Counted from the stretch's first letter, positions 38,340 through 47,846 are shown. The stretch is DNA of 64,000 nt from an uncultured Vibrio sp. (GCF_963675395.1 NZ_OY776222.1:1-64000); one strand, 5' to 3'. Made by a program: numbers and translations. The notes: generated by a model from the sequence alone, not told the origin.

Positions 38340-38954
38340 TTATATCGTTACAACCACGCGAAGAGCCAACAACATAAGCACAACGCCAGACAAGCGATCG
38401 ATCAACACTGCTTTTGAGCGAATACGATCAACCACTCGCGAGCTCGAGAGTACGATAGTAATGAACGTGTACCACAAACCGTCAACGATAAACGGCGTAG
38501 CAACAATGATCATTTGATTACTCAGATCATTACCCAAAGCAACGAACTGGCTAAATAAGGCGATAAAGAACAGTGCAATTTTAGGACTGAGAATAGAGAT
38601 AAAAAAGCCTTCTCTTGCTGACTGAGCAACGGTGGTTTCCTGCCCAGATTCAAGCTTAGCCGCTACACCGCCTTTCGAACGCAGAGCATTAAACCCCAAA
38701 TAGGCCAAGTACGCTGCCCCCGCCAAGCTGATCGCTTTAAACAGTAGCGGGCTTTGCTGTAAAACTACTGCCAAGCCGATCAGAGTAATAAATGCATATA
38801 TCCCGATACCAAATGCGTGTGCCCACGCTGTCGCCAACCCATTAAGACGGCCACCAGCCAAAGCGTGTTTAGCGACAATCGCCAAACTAGGCCCTGGAGA
38901 CATAGCGCCCAACAAACATACGGTAAAAAGTGATAGCCAAACTGTTAGTGTCAT
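38340..38954 (-). CDS. LysE/RhtB-family exporter
   Basis: The 204-aa protein has about six spans and the signature MSPGPSLAIVAKHALAGGRLNG near the N-terminus. Other landmarks are AAYLAYLGFNALRS and LSPKIALFFIALFSQFV. It is likely an exporter of homoserine, threonine or another neutral amino acid. The LysR-type gene 95 bp further on lies upstream in the same direction and may regulate it. Confidence 0.87.
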   Translation of the reverse strand: MTLTVWLSLFTVCLLGAMSPGPSLAIVAKHALAGGRLNGLATAWAHAFGIGIYAFITLIGLAVVLQQSPLLFKAISLAGAAYLAYLGFNALRSKGGVAAKLESGQETTVAQSAREGFFISILSPKIALFFIALFSQFVALGNDLSNQMIIVATPFIVDGLWYTFITIVLSSSRVVDRIRSKAVLIDRLSGVVLMLLALRVVVTI

Positions 38955-39048
38955 AAAATCCTCTCCTCATTTGGTATCAATCTATCAAGTGAAGGGATAT
39001 AAATAGAAATCAAAGTTTTTCATAAAGGTCATGACTTGAAATCATAAC

Positions 39049-39963
39049 TTAATGAATAGAGTATTCCGATAGCTTCATCACTGTCCGAATTTGTTCTCTA
39101 ACCCAACGATGGGCAGGATCGGTGTCGTATTTTGGATGCCACATCAACCAATATTCATGTGTCTGGGTTGCAAAAGGCAGTGGCTTATTGACTAAACGCC
39201 AATGTTTGGCAAGGTTCAGCGCAATATGTTCCGGCACGACCATAAGGTTGTCACTCGTTACCAGTCTGTTTACGGCTGCAGAGAAGAAAGGCACTTTAAA
39301 TGCGATATGACGCTCCAGACCCATCTCTTTTAACGCCAGATCAGCACTGGAGTCCTTATCACCACCTCCCGTCACCTTAATGTGCGAATAGCTGACGAGT
39401 TGCTTCGCGCTGACACTTTCACACTTAGCCAGTGGGTGCGAGCCTTTCATCAGACAAACTGAATTATCCGATCCGATGTTAATGCTCGATACACCTTCCG
39501 GCTTGGATGGGTACATAGAAGAAGCGATGTGAATGCCGAGCTCATGCAGTTTGTCCAGAAAGTCAGGCTGCCAAAGCCGATAAGCCATATCAAGTTGTGG
39601 CGCGAACTCACTGAGGTGCGACGCTATATCCGGTAGAACATATTGGGCAACGTAATCACTCGACGCAATCACAAGTTCTCCCTGCCAGTCTTTAGGTTCA
39701 AATGGCTTGTCATCCAAAAGATGGTCAAATTCCGCGAGTAACGCATCCAGTTTTTCTTTTAGCGCTATCGCTCTTGGGGTAGGAATCAGCTGATTACCCT
39801 GACGAATAAGAAGCGGATCTCCACACAGCTCGCGGAGTTGAGCCAACTGACGACTCACCGCAGACTGCGTGATGTTCAATCTCTGCGCAGTGCGGCTTAC
39901 ATGACACTCTTCGAGCAAAACATGTAAGGATCTCAGCAAGTTTAAATTAATGTGGTTTAGCAT
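39049..39963 (-). CDS. LysR-family transcriptional regulator
   Basis: This 304-aa regulator has a winged helix at about 6-65 (LLRSLHVLLEECHVSRTAQRLNITQSAVSRQLAQLREL) and a periplasmic-binding-like effector domain. The closing HPKYDTDPAHRWVREQI matches the NodD/SyrM-like group of LysR proteins. The effector is unknown. Upstream lies an Lrp/AsnC gene in the same direction, 41 bp away. Confidence 0.88.
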   Translation of the reverse strand: MLNHINLNLLRSLHVLLEECHVSRTAQRLNITQSAVSRQLAQLRELCGDPLLIRQGNQLIPTPRAIALKEKLDALLAEFDHLLDDKPFEPKDWQGELVIASSDYVAQYVLPDIASHLSEFAPQLDMAYRLWQPDFLDKLHELGIHIASSMYPSKPEGVSSINIGSDNSVCLMKGSHPLAKCESVSAKQLVSYSHIKVTGGGDKDSSADLALKEMGLERHIAFKVPFFSAAVNRLVTSDNLMVVPEHIALNLAKHWRLVNKPLPFATQTHEYWLMWHPKYDTDPAHRWVREQIRTVMKLSEYSIH

Positions 39964-40004
39964 TGTTTATCCGATTGAATGGTACTTAAGCCTGGCTTTG
40001 CCGA

Positions 40005-40460
40005 TCACTTAACGAACTTATTCCCAGTGGTATTAAAAAACTCGGTTAACACGGTATGCGTCATCAGATGCCGCAGTTCAGGAAAGCGTTGAATTTGATC
40101 TCTGATCTCGTTCAGGCGATTCATGTTAGGTACTTCGACAAAGACCATCATATCGGTTTCACCGCTGATGGCATGACACCATTTCACACCGTCAATCTTG
40201 TAAAGTTCATCGGCGTAAGACTCGCAATAATAAGTCGAAGTTGACTTATCAAACTTCAGAGCGAAATAGGCACAAATGGAATCCCCTGGAGTGGAAGCGA
40301 TTTCTGCATGATAACCTAAGATAACTTTGTCATTTTCGAGCTTACGAATTCGAGCCGTCACTGCCGAGCGAGAGAGGTTCACTTTTTCTGCGATTTCAGT
40401 GACTGACAGCCGGGCATTGTGCCGGAGGATATCAATGATCTTGTGATCAAACTTGTCCAT
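40005..40460 (-). CDS. Lrp/AsnC-family transcriptional regulator
   Basis: The 151-aa protein has an N-terminal HTH (LSVTEIAEKVNLSRSAVTARIRKLE) and a C-terminal RAM domain (CHAISGETDMMVFVEVPNMN). It is divergent from a YjeH-like amino-acid exporter 180 bp away, which is the most likely target, the arrangement mirroring Lrp-YjeH control in other bacteria by inference only. Confidence 0.87.
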   Translation of the reverse strand: MDKFDHKIIDILRHNARLSVTEIAEKVNLSRSAVTARIRKLENDKVILGYHAEIASTPGDSICAYFALKFDKSTSTYYCESYADELYKIDGVKWCHAISGETDMMVFVEVPNMNRLNEIRDQIQRFPELRHLMTHTVLTEFFNTTGNKFVK

Positions 40461-40639
40461 AAACTTACCGCTTCTTCCTTATTTGCTTCATTTTATAACG
40501 ATTTTAAATGCATAAGAAACCAACATTTTGTTGGAATTATTTGAAACAACCGTCATATTGGCGGCTCAGTAACGCATTTTGTAATTTGGAACTCCTTTAT
40601 TCTTAGAGTTCACTTAGTTCGACACCGTCAGAGACCAGC

Positions 40640-41902
40640 ATGGAACAGCTCAAAAAAGACATTTCACTTATATCCGGCATCGCCCAACTTTCCACCACAT
40701 TGATGGGCACAGGTCTATTTATGATACCGGCGATTGCGGCTGGTATTGCAGGGCATTTTTCACTCTGGGCATGGATATTACTGTTCGCGGCCATTTGCCC
40801 GATTGCTCTGACGTTTGCTCAATTAGGTAAGCGATATCCCAACGCTGGCGGCACCGCTTTCTTTGTCCGAAAAGCCTTTAATGCAAAATTAGAAAGTAGC
40901 GTTGCCTGGTTGTTTGTCAGTGTGATCCCGGTGGGTATACCAGCGGCTATCGCACTTGCTGCGGGTTTTCTCAAACAACTTCTGCCCGAGCCACTAAACA
41001 ATGACTTATTCGCTCAAGTACTCACCATCGCGCTGCTGATATTGGTCAATTTGCTAGGAACAAAGTCATCAGGGCGCTTGCAAACAGCGATCGCACTCAG
41101 TGTATTCGCGCTGGTTGGTGCATTTCTATGGAAAGGAGAAATCAGCAGTGTTGATCTAACCATGCCTGTCGTTACAACCGACTCGATTTGGCCAATTACC
41201 GCCGCTCTTGGTGTAATGTTTTGGTGTTTTGTCGGCATAGAAGCATTTGCACACATGGGCGAAGAGTTTAAGAACCCACAACGCGACTTTCCTATCGCGA
41301 TTATTGTCGGATGTTTCGTTGCTGGCGCAACCTATTGGGCATGTTCGGTTGTGATATTAAAGTTTGGCGCTTATGGCCCCCCTCAGTTTGATAATGCGTC
41401 CATACCCTGGCTAAGTGCGCAGCTACTGGGAGACAGTGCCAAGTGGATCATCAGCGTAATCGGCTTTTCTGCTTGCTTCGCCAGTGTCAATTTATACACT
41501 CAAAGCTTGTCCCGAATGGTTTGGAGTCAAGCTCGTGAATATCGTCCAGACAGTAAGCTGGCGAAAGTCTCGCATCGAGGCGTGCCTTCCTCAGCAACAT
41601 TACTGGTTGGTTTCGTCTTACTAGTGTCTTGTGCCGTCGGTACGCTTTCTCAACTTGATTTAGAGTTTTTCCTTAAACTGGCGAACAGTATTTTCGTGTT
41701 GGTTTATCTACTCGCTATGTTGGCCGCTTATAAACTGCTTAAAGGCATTGGTAAAGCAATGGCAGGAGTGTCTCTACTCCTTTGTACGGGGGTATTCATA
41801 TGCTTAGGTTGGTCTATGTTATACGCTTTGACAATCTTTGCCGTACTCTCCTTGCCATGGAAACAGTGGAAACAAAAGCGACAAGGACGAGTGATAGAGT
41901 AA
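40640..41902 (+). CDS. yjeH: YjeH-like L-methionine/branched-chain amino-acid exporter
   Basis: The 420-aa APC-superfamily carrier has about 12 spans. The first reads ISGIAQLSTTLMGTGLFMIPAIAAG, which matches E. coli YjeH, and CFVGIEAFAHMGEEFKNPQRDFP in TM6-7 is the family landmark. E. coli YjeH exports methionine, leucine, isoleucine and valine. The divergent Lrp-type regulator supports amino-acid-controlled export. Confidence 0.88.
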   Translation: MEQLKKDISLISGIAQLSTTLMGTGLFMIPAIAAGIAGHFSLWAWILLFAAICPIALTFAQLGKRYPNAGGTAFFVRKAFNAKLESSVAWLFVSVIPVGIPAAIALAAGFLKQLLPEPLNNDLFAQVLTIALLILVNLLGTKSSGRLQTAIALSVFALVGAFLWKGEISSVDLTMPVVTTDSIWPITAALGVMFWCFVGIEAFAHMGEEFKNPQRDFPIAIIVGCFVAGATYWACSVVILKFGAYGPPQFDNASIPWLSAQLLGDSAKWIISVIGFSACFASVNLYTQSLSRMVWSQAREYRPDSKLAKVSHRGVPSSATLLVGFVLLVSCAVGTLSQLDLEFFLKLANSIFVLVYLLAMLAAYKLLKGIGKAMAGVSLLLCTGVFICLGWSMLYALTIFAVLSLPWKQWKQKRQGRVIE

Positions 41903-41922
41903 CCACGTCAACATCTGTTCTC

Positions 41923-41952
41923 AAACCGCTGGCACTCCCGGCGGTTTTGTTT
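41923..41952 (+). terminator. terminator of the yjeH-like gene
   Basis: AAACCGC/GCGGTTT stem followed by TGTTTTC. Confidence 0.75.
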
Positions 41953-42058
41953 TCAACTGTATCCAATTGAACAATTTTCCCGTATAAAAAGATATCTCCA
42001 AACTACGTCAAAAACGGCGTTAACTAGTGATTTGGATATCGCCGACGGGAGGCACTCA

Positions 42059-43381
42059 ATGTCAAACAAGGAAAAAAACTTACCTACACATCGCATCTCC
42101 AGATTCGGTAAATTTGCCTCTCTTGCAACCAGAGTCGCCGGAAATGTGCTTGCTGAAGGCACTAAACAACTCGCCAAGGGCAATAAGCCTAAAGCGAAAG
42201 ACCTCCTGTTGACGCCTCAAAATATAACCAGACTGACCGATCAGCTTGCTCATTTGCGCGGAGCAGCAATGAAGCTCGGTCAAATGCTGTCAATGGATGC
42301 GGGTGATATCCTCGAGCCTGAACTCGCTGACATCCTCTCACGGCTTCGCTCGAATGCCGACCCGATGCCAGCAAAACAGTTAAACAGCGTCATGGAGAAC
42401 GCGCTTGGTCCAGATTGGAAAGCGGAATTTCTGGCGTTTAATTTTAAACCCATTGCCAGCGCTTCAATAGGACAAGTCCATCAGGCGTACAGTGACGTGG
42501 GTGATAAGCTTGCAGTGAAAGTCCAATACCCCGGTATTCGCAAAAGCATCGACAGTGACGTCAACAACGTTGGCACACTGCTTAAAATCGTCGGGCTTAT
42601 ACCTGAGTCAGTGGATTACGAAGGGCTCTTAGAAGAGGCGAAGAAGCAACTTCACGATGAAGCCAATTATTTACGTGAAGCACAATTCGCCATACGTTAT
42701 TACGAGGCACTAAAAGGACACTCCCACTTTGTTGTGCCAAAAATTCATCCTGAAAGCTCTTCTCAGGATGTATTAGCAATGGAATATATCGAAGGGGTTC
42801 CAGTCGATACCATAGTTAACTGTGACCAAAATACCCGTGATACCGTGATGCGCCACCTGCTTGAACTGCTATTTCGCGAACTGTTTGAATTCAAAATGGT
42901 TCAGACTGACCCCAATTTTGCCAACTATTTATACCTCGGAGAAACCAAGCAAATTGGCTTGTTAGATTTTGGTGCCACGCGCGAATTCAGTGAACGATTC
43001 AGTTCTGGCTATCGTCAGGCGTTCTCTGCTGTTGTTAATCATGACGAACACAGCCTGAACGATGCCTTAGAGAAGATTGGTTTTTTCAGTCAAAACATCC
43101 TGCCAGAGCAGCGCAAGGCCATTTGGGAGCTGGTCAAAATGGCATGTGAACCCATGCTAGTGGATCAAGACTATGACTTTAAAGCCAGTGGCCTTGCTCA
43201 AAGGTTACGTGATGCAGGTAAGATCCTCAGCATGGAGCAGGATTACTGGCATACACCACCAGCAGATGCCATTTTTCTTCACCGAAAAATAGCAGGTATG
43301 TACTTACTAGCAGCGCGTATTGGCGCGAAAGTGAATATTCGCAAATTAGTGCAGCCTTATCTCAATATCCACGTCGAGTAG
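42059..43381 (+). CDS. AarF/UbiB/ADCK-family atypical kinase
   Basis: The 440-aa protein contains the ADCK signatures: KxGQ (MKLGQMLSMD), the Ala-rich loop ASASIGQVHQA, Lys in LAVKVQYPG, EANYLREA, and catalytic DPNFANY and LLDFGATRE (LDFG in place of DFG). Unlike UbiB it has no clear C-terminal membrane spans, so it is a soluble member. ABC1 members are linked to quinone or lipid metabolism. The start is ATG 42059, with GGGAGG 8 nt before it. Confidence 0.88.
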   Translation: MSNKEKNLPTHRISRFGKFASLATRVAGNVLAEGTKQLAKGNKPKAKDLLLTPQNITRLTDQLAHLRGAAMKLGQMLSMDAGDILEPELADILSRLRSNADPMPAKQLNSVMENALGPDWKAEFLAFNFKPIASASIGQVHQAYSDVGDKLAVKVQYPGIRKSIDSDVNNVGTLLKIVGLIPESVDYEGLLEEAKKQLHDEANYLREAQFAIRYYEALKGHSHFVVPKIHPESSSQDVLAMEYIEGVPVDTIVNCDQNTRDTVMRHLLELLFRELFEFKMVQTDPNFANYLYLGETKQIGLLDFGATREFSERFSSGYRQAFSAVVNHDEHSLNDALEKIGFFSQNILPEQRKAIWELVKMACEPMLVDQDYDFKASGLAQRLRDAGKILSMEQDYWHTPPADAIFLHRKIAGMYLLAARIGAKVNIRKLVQPYLNIHVE

Positions 43382-43505
43382 CCTATTGTTTTTCTGTTAC
43401 TTTCGCGTACTTTATTTGGCTCGAACGTTTAGCGCTATTCTTCGCTATTGTTGCTAGACCACTATCTTTATTTTTAAACGAACAAACAGACTGTCGGGGT
43501 TCTCG

Positions 43506-44852
43506 GTGAGCAAGTTTCAAGATCTCTCCACTCTAATACAACAAATTGGGCAAGCTGAAGAAGCGGATCAAGTCGCAACACTCAACGCGTCAATCGAAGA
43601 GGGTTTAGACCCCGGCTCCATCGCTTTAATATTGGAAGCATTCACCATCAATGACCGTGTTCGGTTATGGAGAGCGTTACCGTTAGAGCTGCATATTGAT
43701 GTGCTGACTGAAATGCGTGCTGACGTGCGCTTTTCGATCATTAACGCGCTATCTGAAGTCGAGCTTAAACTTACTCTCGCCAAGCTAGACAACCTTTCTT
43801 TGATCGAGTGGGCTGACTCGCTACCAGAAGAAATAATTAACGAAGCACTAGCCTTGATCGAAAAAGATGAGTTAGAGCTTTACGATCAAGCTAATGCATA
43901 TGAAGATGAAGAGATCGGCCGTTGGGCAGATCGAAAAATCATTACCTTGCCTTTTAACATTACGGTTGGCACTGCAAAACGGCTAATGGATCGCTACAGC
44001 TACGACACACCTCAACACATCTATTTGATTAACCGTAATAAACAGTTTCGTGGCACCGTTAACTTTTTCGAAATTTTGCGTAGTGATTCCGACGTTCGCC
44101 TGAAAAGTCTATCGATAGAAGCTGTCACGGTCCTCGACAGTAAAATGTCTTTACCTGAAGCGGTAGAGGCCTTGGAGCACAGTGTGCTTTCGGCTTTGCC
44201 AGTAACAGACGCCGACCAAACATTGATCGGCGAAGTTGACTGGCAATTTGCACTGAGTACTCAGCGTGAAATCTATGAAGCGCGATTGATGGCGGGTACC
44301 GGTATGGACGAAGGCGATGACTTATTTGCTCCAGTACTCAAGAGCTCACAAAAACGTGGCGTATGGTTAGGAATCAATTTAATGACCGCCATATTAGCCT
44401 CCGTCACGATTGGTCTTTTTGAAGACGTGATCGCGCAAGTGGTGGCACTGGCGGTACTCATGCCGATAGTCGCCTCCATGGGCGGTATTGCTGGCAGCCA
44501 GACACTCACGCTGATGGTTCGGGCAATGGCGCTGAATCAGATAACTCCCGGAAACCGCCTCAAACTACTAAAAAACGAGTTAGGTATTGGCTCGTTGAAT
44601 GGCATTGCCTGGGCAGTGATCATTGGTGGTCTGGCAGGATTATGGTTCCAATCAGCGATTCTGGGCGGAACCATTGCTCTGGCTATCGTCGTCAATATCA
44701 TCACCGCCGCTGTGTTTGGTGTATTGATTCCAATTATCTTGGACAAGTTAGAACTAGACCCTGCACTGGCAGGCTCAGTGATTTTGACTACAGTGACAGA
44801 CGTTGTTGGTTTTTTTGCCTTCTTAGGAACCGCTAGTCTCGTATTATTGTAA
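43506..44852 (+). CDS. MgtE-family magnesium transporter
   Basis: The 448-aa protein has an N-terminal MgtE_N helical domain (about 30-125), two CBS domains (about 130-265) and five C-terminal membrane spans. The TM region has VLMPIVASMGGIAGSQTLTLMVRAMAL, the MgtE pore signature. The cytosolic part gates the pore by sensing Mg2+. The start is GTG 43506. The Qrr RNA described below begins 160 bp after the stop. Confidence 0.92.
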   Translation: MSKFQDLSTLIQQIGQAEEADQVATLNASIEEGLDPGSIALILEAFTINDRVRLWRALPLELHIDVLTEMRADVRFSIINALSEVELKLTLAKLDNLSLIEWADSLPEEIINEALALIEKDELELYDQANAYEDEEIGRWADRKIITLPFNITVGTAKRLMDRYSYDTPQHIYLINRNKQFRGTVNFFEILRSDSDVRLKSLSIEAVTVLDSKMSLPEAVEALEHSVLSALPVTDADQTLIGEVDWQFALSTQREIYEARLMAGTGMDEGDDLFAPVLKSSQKRGVWLGINLMTAILASVTIGLFEDVIAQVVALAVLMPIVASMGGIAGSQTLTLMVRAMALNQITPGNRLKLLKNELGIGSLNGIAWAVIIGGLAGLWFQSAILGGTIALAIVVNIITAAVFGVLIPIILDKLELDPALAGSVILTTVTDVVGFFAFLGTASLVLL

Positions 44853-44900
44853 GTAACTAGTACTAATTTACTAATCAATCATTAGCATAATAAAGAGAAA

Positions 44901-44913
44901 TTGCATATCGCAA
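44901..44913 (+). promoter_or_regulatory. LuxO-box-like site 1 upstream of qrr
   Basis: TTGCA-TAT-CGCAA matches the published LuxO motif TTGCA-W3-TGCAA except for one base (C for T). It lies about 80 bp upstream of the sigma-54 promoter, the normal place for a bacterial enhancer-binding protein. Confidence 0.75.
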
Positions 44914-44926
44914 TTGCAAATTGCAA
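44914..44926 (+). promoter_or_regulatory. LuxO-box site 2 upstream of qrr
   Basis: TTGCA-AAT-TGCAA is an exact match to the LuxO motif and lies directly next to site 1. Two adjacent boxes fit cooperative LuxO~P binding. Confidence 0.85.
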
Positions 44927-44988
44927 AAATCATCAAAATTTAGGCAACGGAACTCACAGAAACCACGCTTTTTAGTGGTTTTAAAAGT

Positions 44989-45004
44989 TGGCACGCTAGA
45001 TGCA
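44989..45004 (+). promoter_or_regulatory. sigma-54 (RpoN) promoter of qrr
   Basis: TGGCACG-N4-ATGCA: the GG (44990-44991) and GC (45002-45003) are separated by 10 bp, as needed for -24/-12 recognition. Only the first base of TTGCA is changed. Transcription should begin near 45014. Confidence 0.85.
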
Positions 45005-45013
45005 TTAGTTATA

Positions 45014-45121
45014 GCGACCCTTCTTAAGCCGAGGGTCACCTAGCCAACTGACGTTGTTAGTGAACTCAACTTTGTTCATATATATAAGCCAATCGCACTG
45101 TTTGCGATTGGCTCTTTTTTT
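45014..45121 (+). ncRNA. qrr: Qrr quorum-regulatory small RNA
   Basis: The RNA carries the highly conserved Qrr core: a first hairpin GACCCTTCTTAAGCC-GAGGGTC, then the target-pairing stretch CACCTAGCCAACTGACGTTG TTAGTG, and finally the terminator stem AGCCAATCGCA/TGCGATTGGCT with a U-run (45087-45120). The size is about 108 nt. Upstream lie a sigma-54 promoter and two LuxO boxes, as in all known qrr genes. At low cell density, LuxO~P activates it. With Hfq it represses luxR-type and other messages and activates aphA. The paralogue number cannot be assigned from this window. Confidence 0.95.
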
Positions 45122-45292
45122 ACCTGTCTTTTCTAAATCCATTTTCTACAGGTTTCTCTAATCTTGTACTGCCGCAGTAGGGCACGGTTACTGCTAGTTA
45201 TCGGTCATAAGTCTCATTAACTTCATCGCGTTTGGAAATTCATCATTGGGTTGGGCATACTTTCCCCCACCCCCAAATATGAACTGTTACCC

Positions 45293-45931
45293 ATGACCTC
45301 ATTAAGCAAAGCCGAACCCCTATTCTTAGAGTTCATGCAGCAAGAGATGCAAATCGATGCCGCTCACGATCTCAGTCACGTAAAACGTGTCGCCAAAACC
45401 GCGAAACAGCTCGCTGAGCAAGAGGGTGCACAATTGGAAGTTGTCTTGCCAGCTGCCTATTTGCATGACTGCTTTACTTACCCCAAAGATCATCCTAACC
45501 GAAAGCAAAGCTCAGCGATTGCCGCTAAAAAAGCCATCGCATTTTTGGAAAGTATCGACTATCCACGTCATTTCCACGACGAAATTGCCCACGCGATAGA
45601 AGCACACAGTTTCAGTGCTAATATTCGTCCTAACACACTCGAAGCCAAGATCGTACAGGATGCTGATCGTCTGGATGCGCTCGGTGCGATCGGCGTAACC
45701 CGCTGTATTCAGGTGAGTACTCAGTTCGATGCCAAGCTGTACGATCACCAAGACATATTTGCTGAAGAACGTGCCCTAGATGACAAACAATTTACGCTTG
45801 ATCATTTTCAGACCAAGTTGTTTAAAATTGTCGATACGATGAACACCCACTCAGCCAAACAGGAAGCACAAAGACGCAAAGCGTTTATGCAAAGCTATTT
45901 GGGCCAATTACGCGAAGAGGTTGCGGAGTAA
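45293..45931 (+). CDS. HD-domain phosphohydrolase (YedJ-like)
   Basis: The protein is a metal-dependent HD-type hydrolase: HDLSHVKRV (first His/Asp), YLHDCFTYPKDHP (HD pair) and VQDADRLDALGAIG (late Asp). The family includes E. coli YedJ, whose substrate is unsettled. I place the start at ATG 45293 (MTSLSKAEP), although an in-frame TTG lies at 45251. No RBS is clear for either. It is about 212 aa. Confidence 0.85.
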   Translation: MTSLSKAEPLFLEFMQQEMQIDAAHDLSHVKRVAKTAKQLAEQEGAQLEVVLPAAYLHDCFTYPKDHPNRKQSSAIAAKKAIAFLESIDYPRHFHDEIAHAIEAHSFSANIRPNTLEAKIVQDADRLDALGAIGVTRCIQVSTQFDAKLYDHQDIFAEERALDDKQFTLDHFQTKLFKIVDTMNTHSAKQEAQRRKAFMQSYLGQLREEVAE

Positions 45932-46190
45932 ATGTCAGACAGTTATGCCCAGATTTAGGTGCTGAAGCGTCAACTATAGATCTCTGGTTTGCACTCTGTG
46001 TTGTGAATGGGTACCAATTTGAGCAACTCATTGAACGACAACGTGTATAAAACGTTCTTTTGTTATTGGCCTCCTACAGTTTAATTAATACATGCCCCAG
46101 TCAATTCCTTTGTCAACCTCGCTGTTGGTCTGTATATAGTAGTTACACCTAATTTAGAGTAGGATACCTAGAGACGTCATTGGAGATAAT

Positions 46191-46808
46191 ATGAAAATCA
46201 TCATTCTACATGGTCTTTATATGCACGGGCTGGTGATGCAGCCTCTAAGCCAAAAGCTACGTAAATTGGGTTATGAGACTCAAGTACTCAGTTACAATAC
46301 CGTATCGATAAATGAACACGCACTGTTTGATTCAATAGACCATGCTCTCAATCCACTTACGACCAATGTACTCGTTGGGCACAGCTTGGGTGGTTTGATG
46401 ATTAAGCGTTATTTGGCGAACAGAAAACCCACTTCAAGCCTGATTTCTCACGTTATCGCCATTGGCTCGCCACTAAAGGGGGCGTCAATTGTCTCTCGTA
46501 TCCAAGACCTTGGATTGGGCGCTATTTTGGGCAATTCGCCTCATCATGGTTTAAACAAACACGACGACATCTGGGACTTCCCTCAAAAACTTGGGAGTAT
46601 CGCAGGTACACTCCCTGTCGGGGCTCGTCCTTTACTTATTCGCGATGATAACACCATGTCCGACGGCACCGTGACCGTAGAGGAAACTCGTTTAGAAGGG
46701 ATGCAGGATCATATTGAGGTCAAACAGACGCATACCAGCCTGATCTACAATACCTTCGTTCCTGAGCAAATTGATCATTTTATTCGTACCGACTTTTTTC
46801 GTCGGTAG
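46191..46808 (+). CDS. alpha/beta-hydrolase (lipase-like)
   Basis: The 205-aa hydrolase has the nucleophile elbow VGHSLGGLMI (Ser about residue 66) and the oxyanion-loop region ILHGLYMHG. A late His (HTSLIYN or nearby) completes the triad. No signal peptide is seen, so it is likely cytosolic. The substrate is unknown. The RBS TTGGAGAT is good. It ends 109 bp before the FMN riboswitch. Confidence 0.82.
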   Translation: MKIIILHGLYMHGLVMQPLSQKLRKLGYETQVLSYNTVSINEHALFDSIDHALNPLTTNVLVGHSLGGLMIKRYLANRKPTSSLISHVIAIGSPLKGASIVSRIQDLGLGAILGNSPHHGLNKHDDIWDFPQKLGSIAGTLPVGARPLLIRDDNTMSDGTVTVEETRLEGMQDHIEVKQTHTSLIYNTFVPEQIDHFIRTDFFRR

Positions 46809-46917
46809 CACATTTTTAGGTAATAAAAGCGCAATCTGCTTCCCAAAATATCAGTTAATCAGTAATATCCTGTTGTCAGTCTTAATAAAAACAATAGACT
46901 TGGCATCATTTTAATTG

Positions 46918-47048
46918 TTCTCAGGGCGGGGCGAAATTCCCCACCGGCGGTATACTCTTTTGAGTGAGCCCGCGAGCGCTCGATTCGTCGAGGTCAGCAG
47001 ATCTGGTGAGATGCCAGAGCCGACGGTTATAGTCCGGATGAAAGAGAA
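46918..47048 (+). ncRNA. FMN riboswitch (RFN element)
   Basis: The canonical conserved blocks are all present: CAGGGCGGGGCGAAATTCCC then CACCGGCGGTA, GAGCCCGCGAGCGC, GGTCAGCAGATCTGG, and GATGCCAGAGCCGACGGTTATAG followed by GTCCGGATGAAAGAGAA. The closing stem TTCTC/GAGAA pairs the two ends. It binds flavin mononucleotide and lowers expression of the following ribB when FMN is abundant. Confidence 0.97.
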
Positions 47049-47056
47049 TAAGAATA

Positions 47057-47106
47057 CACCAGTACGCCACTCAATTTGTTGAGGACAACTGGTGCAGTTC
47101 TTTTTA
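47057..47106 (+). terminator. riboswitch expression-platform terminator
   Basis: CACCAGT/ACTGGTG encloses an inner CTCAA/TTGAG hairpin and is followed by TTCTTTTTAA. It would form when FMN is bound, ending transcription about 60 bp before ribB. Confidence 0.75.
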
Positions 47107-47166
47107 ATCGCATATTACCGCGAGCTCTCATAGCGCCCTGATTCTGGTCATATTTAGGAGTTAACC

Positions 47167-47823
47167 ATGAATCAGTCATCTCTACTTGCCGAATTCGGCG
47201 ACCCAATTACACGTGTTGATAACGCACTTACCGCACTGCAGGAAGGCCGTGGTGTGCTTCTGCTTGATGATGAAGACCGCGAAAATGAAGGCGACATTAT
47301 CTACTCAGTAGAGCACCTAACTAATGAACAAATGGCACTGATGATCCGTGAATGCAGCGGTATCGTGTGTCTGTGTTTAACGGATGCTCAAGCAGACAAG
47401 CTAGAGCTACCACCAATGGTTGTGAACAACAATAGTGCAAACCAAACCGCATTTACGGTTTCAATTGAAGCAAAAGTTGGCGTAACGACAGGTGTATCTG
47501 CAGCAGACCGTGTTACCACAATCAAAACCGCTGCCAATCCGCACGCAAAACCAGACGATTTAGCACGCCCTGGCCACGTGTTTCCTTTACGTGCTCGTCC
47601 TGGCGGCGTGATGACTCGCCGAGGCCATACTGAAGGCACGATTGACCTGATGCAAATGGCTGGGCTTCAACCTGCTGGCGTCTTGTGTGAAGTGACCAAC
47701 CCAGATGGCACAATGGCGAAAACACCGGAACTTGTTGCCTTTGGCCGTCTTCACAATATGCCAGTGCTTACCATTGAAGATATGGTCGCGTACCGCAATC
47801 AATTCGATTTGAAGTTGGCGTAA
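47167..47823 (+). CDS. ribB: 3,4-dihydroxy-2-butanone-4-phosphate synthase
   Basis: RibB converts ribulose 5-phosphate to the four-carbon precursor of riboflavin. It is a stand-alone 218-aa enzyme without a fused GTP cyclohydrolase domain. Landmarks are [13 protein letters not shown] (metal and substrate acids), ECSGIVCL, and [11 protein letters not shown] (His/Glu). It is controlled by the preceding FMN riboswitch. Its lone location suggests a supplementary copy outside the main rib cluster, by analogy with other Vibrio. Confidence 0.96.
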   Translation: MNQSSLLAEFGDPITRVDNALTALQEGRGVLLLDDEDRENEGDIIYSVEHLTNEQMALMIRECSGIVCLCLTDAQADKLELPPMVVNNNSANQTAFTVSIEAKVGVTTGVSAADRVTTIKTAANPHAKPDDLARPGHVFPLRARPGGVMTRRGHTEGTIDLMQMAGLQPAGVLCEVTNPDGTMAKTPELVAFGRLHNMPVLTIEDMVAYRNQFDLKLA

Positions 47824-47846
47824 CACGCCTCCCCCGATTTGTTTCG

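Noticed and set aside
44881..44935. Short repeats TTGCA near 44900 as a possible iteron or CRISPR-like array
   Set aside because: Only two copies occur, and their symmetry and placement before a sigma-54 promoter identify them as LuxO boxes.
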